Below, piece after piece: positions 6,813 to 12,221 of a DNA stretch of 23,042 bases (its first letter is position 1; each line of letters begins with the position of its first letter). Below the pieces are notes generated by a model that did no database searches, was not told the DNA's origin, and saw only the letters and a program-made list of their open reading frames with translations. The DNA lies in assembly GCA_023411615.1 (NCBI GenBank), contig JAEYOR010000037.1, positions 1 to 23,042 on the forward strand. Direction: 5' to 3'. Position numbers and translations under genes: made by a program. Origin of the DNA: Actinomycetes bacterium (GTDB taxonomy: Bacteria; Actinomycetota; Actinomycetes; Actinomycetales; Demequinaceae).

Positions 6813-7574
6813 TTATGACGACGCGAGTGCGCCTGAGTACACCTGCCACGCGAGAGCGGTCTTCGCAACGAGGCTGAGCACAATGTACGCGCGCTCGCCG
6901 CGCAGGTAGTTGGACCACTTGCCCTTGGCGCGGTACTGCAACCACTGCACCACGGCGAAGCAGTTGAAGAACACAAAGAGCGACACGATGATCCCCCACA
7001 CAAAGCCGGGCACCGTCACGTCACTGTCGTTACCAGGGCCAATGAGGTGGATCGTGATGACAATCCACGGGACGCTACCCACAATCGAACCGAAGATGAA
7101 CGGCAGCATGTCGCCGTTGCCGGGGGTTGCGTAGCGTTCTTGGAGCCAGCCGAACAGGATCATCGCAGCGTTGACAAAGAACAGGCCGATGAGTGCGGCG
7201 TAATCGGCGATGCCATTGAGCTGCAGGATCAGCACGATCATGATCGAGGACGACATCGAGTACTCGACCCACCGGAACGTGTTGCGATTCTCGCGCAGGC
7301 CACCCGTGTAACGACCAAACATGGTGGGCGTAATGATGAGGAAGTGGAAGAACGCGGAGATGAGGAGGAAGCCCGCCACCGCATGGCCGATGTTGATTGC
7401 GAACAAGGTGGTGGGCTCTCCGAACTTGTCGGATCCCGGCGGGCCGTTGAGGTAGGTGGCGCGCACCGGCAGCGAGGCATTGTTCGCGAGAATGAGAATT
7501 GCCGCGAACGACGCCAAGTGCAGGAGCCCCGCAGCGAGGTTGAAGGGGCGGAGCTTGGCAAGCGCGGTGTCCAT
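6813..7574 (-). CDS. Heliorhodopsin
   Basis: Seven-helix retinal-binding photoreceptor of 253 residues, the usual heliorhodopsin length. Heliorhodopsins differ from type-1 rhodopsins in sequence and in inverted membrane orientation (N-terminus inside). The retinal Schiff-base lysine is Lys238 in helix 7 (SLVAKTALAWQVYSG). The likely counterion is Glu104 in helix 3 (WVEYSMSSSIMIVLI), with Ser234 four residues before the lysine. His19 (GLLHL) and His77 (FFHFLI) match the conserved inner histidines. FVFFNCFAVVQWLQYRAKGKW and LRGERAYIVLSLVAK are further family blocks. ATG 7574 has AAGGAG 4 nt upstream; the frame extends to 7667, but that part is not conserved-looking. Function is probably light sensing or signalling rather than ion pumping, from family knowledge. 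No carotenoid or retinal gene lies nearby. Confidence 0.93.
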   Translation of the reverse strand: MDTALAKLRPFNLAAGLLHLASFAAILILANNASLPVRATYLNGPPGSDKFGEPTTLFAINIGHAVAGFLLISAFFHFLIITPTMFGRYTGGLRENRNTFRWVEYSMSSSIMIVLILQLNGIADYAALIGLFFVNAAMILFGWLQERYATPGNGDMLPFIFGSIVGSVPWIVITIHLIGPGNDSDVTVPGFVWGIIVSLFVFFNCFAVVQWLQYRAKGKWSNYLRGERAYIVLSLVAKTALAWQVYSGALASS

Positions 7575-7774
7575 GGTTCTCCTTGGCGTTCGGCGGTGAA
7601 CGGTGGCCTGTGCTGACTCAAACCGCTTGGATTCGGACGCCATTCCCAGGGACCGCCCGCCGCCCACCCGCTAGGCGGCATCACGGCCGCGCAGAACACG
7701 CCTACGAAATCGGGCCACGATAGTCGGGTGACGGCTGCCCCGGCGTCGGCACAGTGGATCCCGATGGGAGGACC
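7575..7774. other. Divergent intergenic region between heliorhodopsin and AraC-type regulator
   Basis: These 200 bp separate the two divergent starts and must hold both promoters. A 6-bp inverted repeat, GCCGCC (7659-7664) and GGCGGC (7674-7679) with a 9-bp spacer, is the clearest symmetric element and could be an operator. No convincing -35/-10 pair was found for the heliorhodopsin gene. A TTGAGT-like hexamer on the minus strand (about 7615-7620) lacks a matching -10 box. Confidence 0.4.
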
Positions 7775-8644
7775 ATGATTGCCATTCTCAACCGCCTGGT
7801 TGACGCGATCGAGGCGAGGCTCGATGGCGACATCGACGTGCCCGGCTTTGCCTGCGAGGTGGGCTCCACGGAGTATCACGTGCGTCGCATGTTCTCGTCG
7901 CTCTCAGGGATGCCGCTCTCGGAGTACATCCGTCGCCGTCGCATGACGGTGGCCGCGGCCGACGTTGCGGCGGGGGAGCAGTCCCTGCTCGCCATCGCGG
8001 TGCGCTTTGGCTACGGATCGACCGAGGCATTTGCCAGGGCGTTTTGTGGCGTGCACGGCGCGAGCCTTGACCAGGTTCGCAGGGAGGGTGGTCCGCTCAT
8101 CTCACAGCCGATGCTGAGGTTTCGCCTCACCGTTCAAGGGAACACCACCATGAAGACCCGAATCGTCACCCTGCCGGCGTTCACGCTCGTGGGCCACGCC
8201 ACCACCGCGCTGCTGGTCCACAGCGGCGTGAATCCGCACATCCAGGAGTTCATTGCCGGCCTGCCAGCGGAGGAGCACGCGCGACTCAAGGCGCTCAGCA
8301 GCGCCGAGCCCGCTGGCCTGCTGCAGGTGAGCATTGACGTGGACCCGGACTACGCCGAGGGCACGTCGCTCACGTATCTGCACGGCATAGCAGCCGACGC
8401 TGGGGCCGAGGTGCCCGAGGACCTGTACTCGGTCGCGGTGCCGGGGGGGACGTGGGCGGTGTTCCGTGCGTCGGGTGCGTATCCGGCGGCACTGCAGGAG
8501 ACGTGGGCTGCGACCGCGACGGAGTGGTTCCCGTCCAACCCGTGGCGCCTGCGCCCCGGACCGTCGATGGTCGCGGTGCTGGAACGTGCCCACGACTTCT
8601 CGACCGCGACGACGGAGTTGTGGCTGCCGGTGGAGCGGGTGTAG
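7775..8644 (+). CDS. AraC-family regulator with GyrI-like effector domain
   Basis: Transcriptional regulator of 289 residues. An N-terminal AraC/XylS DNA-binding domain (about residues 1-108) holds two helix-turn-helix units, around DVPGFACEVGSTEYHVRRMFSSLSG and LLAIAVRFGYGSTEAFARAF. A GyrI-like/SOUL-type ligand domain (about 126-289) follows, with VTLPAFTLVGHATT, YSVAVPGGTWAVFRASG and a final TTELWLPVERV. Such proteins sense hydrophobic or amphipathic small molecules and activate target genes. ATG 7775 has GGGAGG at 7766-7771 (tight 3-nt spacing); GTG 7754 is an alternative start. Divergence from the heliorhodopsin gene makes that gene a plausible target, which is inference. Family assignment is firm. 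Confidence 0.9.
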   Translation: MIAILNRLVDAIEARLDGDIDVPGFACEVGSTEYHVRRMFSSLSGMPLSEYIRRRRMTVAAADVAAGEQSLLAIAVRFGYGSTEAFARAFCGVHGASLDQVRREGGPLISQPMLRFRLTVQGNTTMKTRIVTLPAFTLVGHATTALLVHSGVNPHIQEFIAGLPAEEHARLKALSSAEPAGLLQVSIDVDPDYAEGTSLTYLHGIAADAGAEVPEDLYSVAVPGGTWAVFRASGAYPAALQETWAATATEWFPSNPWRLRPGPSMVAVLERAHDFSTATTELWLPVERV

Positions 8645-8911
8645 AGCGACCTTGCTTCGGTGCGACGCACTTCTGACGGTCGCGGCAGCACCCGACCGGA
8701 TCTGATTTCCTGGATGAGTTAGCGTCAGCATCGGGTGGAGTTCGTGGGTCGAACCACCTCGGCAACCCGAACTTAGTGTCCCCACCAAACAAAAGGTGCG
8801 CCAAGAAGTCGCTCCCGAAGGGATCAAGCCTGACCGCTGTGAGTAAGCGATTTCTCCGCGCACGCCTAAGCCGACGCCCGAGCGAAACACGCCCGAGCGT
8901 CGGCCGGGAAG
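8645..8911. other. Gene-free interval with possible decayed coding stretch
   Basis: Between the AraC-type gene and the pgi stop I see no intact gene. On the minus strand, 8711-8846 reads as protein-like sequence (for example RLDPFGSDFLAHLLFGG) without a credible start or ribosome site, and the frame runs on into antisense of the regulator. It is less GC-rich than its neighbours. The right part holds the pgi terminator. Confidence 0.35.
8871..8903 (-). terminator. pgi transcription terminator
   Basis: Read on the minus strand, 8903 to 8871 folds into an uninterrupted 14-bp stem with a five-base loop, 8 nt after the pgi stop. Two of the pairs are G-U, which exist only in the minus-strand RNA; the plus-strand RNA would have A-C mismatches there. 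This marks it as the end of the pgi transcript. Confidence 0.8.
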
Positions 8912-10591
8912 TCACTTCCGGTTAGCCCGGTAATAAGCGATCAACGCCTGAGTCGACGCGTCCTGCGCACCAAGGGCGGCGTCGTCCCCTTTGATGGCCG
9001 GAGCGATCTCCAGGGCGAGCTTCTTGCCCAGCTCCACGCCCCACTGGTCGAACGAGTTGATGCCCCAGATCACGCCCTGCGTGAAGGTGATGTGCTCGTA
9101 CAGCGCAATCAACTGACCCAGCACAGCAGGAGTCAGCGCCGGCGCGAAGATCGAGGTGGTGGGCTTGTTGCCCGCGAAGGTCCGCGCGGCCACCAGCGCG
9201 CCCGTGGTTCCCTCGGCCTCCACCTCGGCAGCGGTCTTGCCAAAGGCCAGCGCCTTGGTCTGCGCCAGGAAGTTCGCCAGGAACAGCGCGTGCACATCCT
9301 GGCCGCCATCAGTCAGGGGATACGCGGGGTTGACCACCGAGATGAAGTCGGCCGGGATCAGTTTGGTGCCCTGGTGAATGAGCTGGTAGACGGCGTGTTG
9401 GCCGTTGGTGCCGGGCTCGCCCCAGAAGATCTCGCCCGTCTCGTAATCCACGGGAGTGCCGTCCCAGCGCACCGACTTTCCGTTGGACTCCATCGTGAGC
9501 TGCTGCAAATAGGCAGGGAAGCGGTGCAGCTGCTGCGCATACGGCAGCACGGCGTGCGACTGCGCGCCCAAGAAGTTCACGTACCAGACGTTGAGCAGCC
9601 CCATGAGGACGGGCACGTTCTGCTCGAGCGGGGTCTCAGCAACGTGACGGTCAATCGTGTGGAACCCGGCCAGCAACTCGCGGAACACGTCCGGCCCCAG
9701 CGCGATGCACAGCGACAGGCCAATCGCGGAGTCCACCGAGTAGCGGCCGCCCACCCAGTCCCAGAAGCCAAACGCATTCGCCGTGTCGATGCCAAAGTCC
9801 GCGACCTTGTCCAGCGCGGTGGAGACGGCGACAAAGTGGTGCGCCACAGCGTCGGCCTTTTCGGCGTCGGTGCCCACGGCCACGCCAGCCTCGGCGAGAG
9901 CGGTCCACAGCCACTCGCGAGCGAGGCGCGCGTTGGTGAGCGTCTCGAGCGTGGTGAAGGTCTTGGACGCGACGATGAACAGCGTGGTCTCAGGGTCCAG
10001 GCCCTTGACCTTCTGGCCCATGTCGGTGGGGTCGATGTTGGAGACAAAGCGCGCAGTGATGCCAGCGTCGGCGTAGGGCTCCAGGGCCTCGTAGACCATC
10101 ACCGGGCCCAGGTCCGAGCCGCCGATGCCGATGTTCACCACCGTCTTGACGGGCTTGCCGGTGACGCCTGTCCACTCGCCGGAACGCACTCGCTCGGCGA
10201 AGGCGGACATCTTGCCCAGCACCTCCTGAACGTCGGCGTCCACGTTCTGGCCGTCGACCACCAAAGCCGGGGAAGACCCCGCCGGGCGGCGCAACGCCGT
10301 GTGCAGCACGGCGCGGTCCTCGGTGGTGTTGATGTGCTCACCGGCGAGCATCGCGGCGTACCGCCCAGCCACGTCGGTCTCGCGTGCAAGCGAGACAAGC
10401 GACGCGAGGATCTCGTCCGTGACGAGGTTCTTCGACAGGTCGACGTGAAGGTCGCCTGCGGTGTGCGACAGGCGTGCGACGCGATCGGCGTCAGCAGCGA
10501 ACCAGCCGCGAAGATCAGGGGTGAAGCCGCTTGCGTGCGCGGTGAGTTCGGCCCAAGCGGAGGTGGTGGTGGGGTCGATTGGTGCGTTCAC
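8912..10591 (-). CDS. pgi: Glucose-6-phosphate isomerase
   Basis: Cytoplasmic glycolytic enzyme interconverting glucose 6-phosphate and fructose 6-phosphate, 559 residues from the chosen start, the size of the long bacterial form. Signature blocks are NIGIGGSDLGPVMVYEAL, FDWVGGRYSVDSAIGLSL-type (here WDWVGGRYS), GEPGTNGQHAVYQLIHQG (catalytic Glu and His region) and FDQWGVELGKKLA. The frame opens at TTG 10600, but GTG 10591 lies 7 nt after a TAGGTT -10 box and gives the N-terminus MNAPIDPTT, so it is preferred. A strong terminator follows the stop. A GC-rich perfect hairpin separates it from the small gene upstream, so it is probably transcribed alone. Confidence 0.96.
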   Translation of the reverse strand: MNAPIDPTTTSAWAELTAHASGFTPDLRGWFAADADRVARLSHTAGDLHVDLSKNLVTDEILASLVSLARETDVAGRYAAMLAGEHINTTEDRAVLHTALRRPAGSSPALVVDGQNVDADVQEVLGKMSAFAERVRSGEWTGVTGKPVKTVVNIGIGGSDLGPVMVYEALEPYADAGITARFVSNIDPTDMGQKVKGLDPETTLFIVASKTFTTLETLTNARLAREWLWTALAEAGVAVGTDAEKADAVAHHFVAVSTALDKVADFGIDTANAFGFWDWVGGRYSVDSAIGLSLCIALGPDVFRELLAGFHTIDRHVAETPLEQNVPVLMGLLNVWYVNFLGAQSHAVLPYAQQLHRFPAYLQQLTMESNGKSVRWDGTPVDYETGEIFWGEPGTNGQHAVYQLIHQGTKLIPADFISVVNPAYPLTDGGQDVHALFLANFLAQTKALAFGKTAAEVEAEGTTGALVAARTFAGNKPTTSIFAPALTPAVLGQLIALYEHITFTQGVIWGINSFDQWGVELGKKLALEIAPAIKGDDAALGAQDASTQALIAYYRANRK

Positions 10592-10598
10592 GGATACC

Positions 10599-10604
10599 AA
10601 CCTA
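10599..10604 (-). promoter_or_regulatory. -10 box (TAGGTT) of a leaderless promoter for pgi
   Basis: On the minus strand TAGGTT (10604-10599) ends 7 nt before GTG 10591. No Shine-Dalgarno sequence lies upstream, so pgi should be leaderless. Confidence 0.55.
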
Positions 10605-10610
10605 AGCCCC

Positions 10611-10641
10611 CGGCGAGGGTCAATGCGCAGGACCCTCGCCG
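10611..10641 (-). terminator. Perfect GC-rich hairpin between the 42-residue gene and pgi
   Basis: The 11-bp arms 10611-10621 (CGGCGAGGGTC) and 10631-10641 (GACCCTCGCCG) are perfect inverted repeats around a 9-base loop. The hairpin begins 10 nt after the stop of the small minus-strand gene, fitting a terminator. It also lies in the -20 to -50 region of the pgi promoter, so an operator role is possible. Confidence 0.65.
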
Positions 10642-10651
10642 CAGATTCTGT

Positions 10652-10780
10652 TTACGGGATGTCGTAAGGGGTGGTCGCGTCCATTGCATCGCGAATTTCG
10701 CTCTGAATCTCCTCAGGCAAATGCGCGTACATCGCCATCGGGGACTCGGCGACAAAGATGGACTTCAATCTGTCCAACAT
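10652..10780 (-). CDS. Small protein of unknown function (42 residues)
   Basis: Short gene starting at ATG 10780, with AAAGGAGA about 5-6 nt upstream, one of the better ribosome sites in the window. The product begins MLDRLKSIFVAESPMAMYAH and ends in DATTPYDIP. A basic, amphipathic N-terminus is followed by an acidic helix (LPEEIQSEIRDAM). There is no membrane segment, cysteine or recognisable domain. The frame stays open to 10846, but the Shine-Dalgarno fixes the shorter start. A perfect hairpin follows the stop and a long imperfect hairpin lies upstream, so it looks like a separate small transcription unit before pgi. I do not recognise the family. Confidence 0.65.
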   Translation of the reverse strand: MLDRLKSIFVAESPMAMYAHLPEEIQSEIRDAMDATTPYDIP

Positions 10781-10860
10781 GTGGCTCTCCTTTGTTTGTG
10801 CGGGAGCCGTGTTCTTCGCCCTGGGACGTGCCTCACGGCGCCCCACGCTGGGAACTGAAA

Positions 10861-10906
10861 GAGCCTCGTCATGGAGACGTCAGCGACGTTGCCATGAGCG
10901 AGGCTC
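10861..10906 (-). terminator. Long imperfect hairpin (possible terminator)
   Basis: GAGCCTCG (10861-10868) plus TCATGG (10869-10874) pair with CCATGA (10892-10897) and CGAGGCTC (10899-10906), with one bulged G. ACGTC (10877-10881) and GACGT (10885-10889) pair inside. It lies 77 nt past the stop of the minus-strand oxidoreductase gene and is followed on that strand by TTTC. Termination or attenuation before the small gene is possible. Confidence 0.5.
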
Positions 10907-10982
10907 GTAGGTACTGCACCTAGAGAACGTGCCGAGGCGGGGGTTTGTTCCCGCTGGTACGGCGCTGGATTTGGCGTGCGCT

Positions 10983-11660
10983 CTAGCCCGCCGACGCTTT
11001 CCGCGCCCGGGCGACAACGCGTCCCCTTTGCGAGTCCCAGAAGCGATCGAGCATGGCGCGCAGGTCCGATGGGAGGGCGTCGGCGCCGAAGGCCTCCGTA
11101 TGGGGCTCAAAGCGCACGCCCTCCGCAAGCGCACCGGCCCGCACCGGCTCAAAGCCCAGTGAGTCGACAAGTTCGCACACCGTCTCAACCGCATGCGGGT
11201 CATCGCCCGCGACTGCGATGCCGCGCCTTTCCGGATGTCCCGCCGGGCGGCCCAGATTCTCGAGCTCCCACACGCTCGCGTGATTGAGCGCCTTAACGAC
11301 CCTTGCGCGGGGCAGCCACGAAGCGACGGTTTGGGACGTGGACGTGGTGGGATCCGCGAGGTCAGGGCGGTGGCCGTCCGTCTCCCACCAGTAATTCATC
11401 GTGTCGACAACAACGCGTCCGGCAAGGGCCTCGACAGGGAGTTCCCGGGCCTTTGTGATGGGGACCGCGAGGAGGACGACGCTCGCGCTCGCGGCCACGT
11501 GTGCCCACACCGCGCGTGCGCCGGGGGCTGTGGCCTGGACCTGAGCAGTGATCAGCGCGGGATCGCCCGACGCGGCCACGCGAACGTCGTGCCCCGCTTC
11601 CCGGGCAAGGCGCGCGAGCACCAGGCCCACGCGGCCCGCACCGAGAATGCCAATGTCCAC
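10983..11660 (-). CDS. NADP/F420-type oxidoreductase (NADPH-dependent F420 reductase-like)
   Basis: Cytoplasmic Rossmann-fold protein of 225 residues. The N-terminal dinucleotide motif is GILGAGRVGLVLARLA (Gly7, Gly9, Gly12). VVLLAVPITKARELP and VVVDTMNYWWETDG follow, and then VKALNHASVWELENLG, the position where F420-dependent NADP oxidoreductases have KALN. RRGIAVAGDDPHAVETVCELVDSLGFEPVRAG completes the fold. The family includes enzymes moving hydride between NADP and coenzyme F420, but many bacterial members have other partners, so the true acceptor is open. The GTG at 11660 lies 6 nt after a TAGGCT -10 box. It is divergent from the lipoprotein gene with 55 bp between the starts. Confidence 0.85.
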   Translation of the reverse strand: MDIGILGAGRVGLVLARLAREAGHDVRVAASGDPALITAQVQATAPGARAVWAHVAASASVVLLAVPITKARELPVEALAGRVVVDTMNYWWETDGHRPDLADPTTSTSQTVASWLPRARVVKALNHASVWELENLGRPAGHPERRGIAVAGDDPHAVETVCELVDSLGFEPVRAGALAEGVRFEPHTEAFGADALPSDLRAMLDRFWDSQRGRVVARARKASAG

Positions 11661-11666
11661 CCGTCG

Positions 11667-11672
11667 AGCCTA
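11667..11672 (-). promoter_or_regulatory. -10 box (TAGGCT) of a leaderless promoter for the NADP/F420 oxidoreductase
   Basis: On the minus strand TAGGCT (11672-11667) ends 6 nt before GTG 11660, with no Shine-Dalgarno sequence. It is one half of a compact divergent promoter pair. Confidence 0.55.
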
Positions 11673-11701
11673 TGAGCCTTGGGAGACAAAGAGGACCTTG
11701 C

Positions 11702-11707
11702 TAGGTT
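11702..11707 (+). promoter_or_regulatory. -10 box (TAGGTT) of the lipoprotein gene
   Basis: TAGGTT ends 8 nt before ATG 11716. A TTGGGA hexamer at 11679-11684 sits exactly 17 nt upstream as a fair -35 box. The transcript would be leaderless or have a one-base leader. Confidence 0.55.
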
Positions 11708-11715
11708 CGATCACC

Positions 11716-12177
11716 ATGAAACCGATGCCCCTCCGCCTTCGCCACGTTGTTCTCGTCTCGGTCGCTTTCGGTGCGTTGACGCTCAGCGCCTGTGCGGGAA
11801 GCGATGACGGCAGTGACCGTGGTGAGCCAGCGTCGGCCGGTGCTCCAGCGTCCGCGTCCGCCCCAGCGTCGGCCGCGGCGTCGCCGACGCCAAACGTCGC
11901 CGCGGCCTTTGACCGTGACGTGTTCTGCGAGAAGGCGGCGCCGCTCATGACGCCGGTGGCGCGGGAATTCATCGGGTCCGACGCTCATGTCGAGCAGTTC
12001 GTCACCCTCAGTGAGGTGGCGCCGGAGGATTTGCGCGGAGTGATCGACAGGATGGGCGAGTTCTATCGCACATCCGTGTCGCCTGAAGACCCCGATTCGC
12101 AGAACTGGGACAACTTCCCGGCGAGCGTTCAGGCCGACGCGCTTGCGCTCGTCGACGGCATCGAAGAGATGTGCTGA
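11716..12177 (+). CDS. Small secreted lipoprotein of unknown function
   Basis: Predicted lipoprotein of 153 residues. A basic start (KPMPLRLRH) is followed by a hydrophobic stretch and a lipobox LSAC, with Cys26 as the lipidated residue. After cleavage a low-complexity linker rich in Ala, Ser and Pro runs to about residue 60 and would tether the rest to the membrane surface. The C-terminal part (about 65-153) is acidic and mostly helical. It has two cysteines, one near its start (DVFCEKAAPLM) and one as the last residue (EEMC), which could form a disulfide. I do not recognise the domain. The frame is open upstream to 11548, antisense to the oxidoreductase, but the signal peptide and promoter fix ATG 11716. 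Confidence 0.8.
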   Translation: MKPMPLRLRHVVLVSVAFGALTLSACAGSDDGSDRGEPASAGAPASASAPASAAASPTPNVAAAFDRDVFCEKAAPLMTPVAREFIGSDAHVEQFVTLSEVAPEDLRGVIDRMGEFYRTSVSPEDPDSQNWDNFPASVQADALALVDGIEEMC

Positions 12178-12221
12178 GCGCTTATCTGACCGGTGTCGGT
12201 CCGGCGTGGTGAGATAGGGGG

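Noticed and set aside
6807..6834. AGGCGC/GCGCCT inverted repeat at the kinase/heliorhodopsin stops, a possible terminator
   Set aside because: Only 6 bp with a 16-base loop and inside both coding ends; too weak to call.
7728..7778. A 16-codon frame (GTG to TGA) overlapping the AraC-gene start by ATGA, resembling a coupling leader peptide
   Set aside because: It has no ribosome site and no TAnnnT box, and such short frames are common by chance in GC-rich DNA.
8740..8765. A TTCGA-containing stem resembling a tRNA T-arm on the minus strand
   Set aside because: The stem is only 4 bp, the loop length is wrong, and no acceptor, D or anticodon arms fit.
9092..10858. A 588-residue open frame on the plus strand opposite pgi
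   Set aside because: It is the antisense shadow of a clearly conserved pgi gene. The translation is low-complexity and rich in Arg, Gly, His and Val, with no domain or ribosome site.
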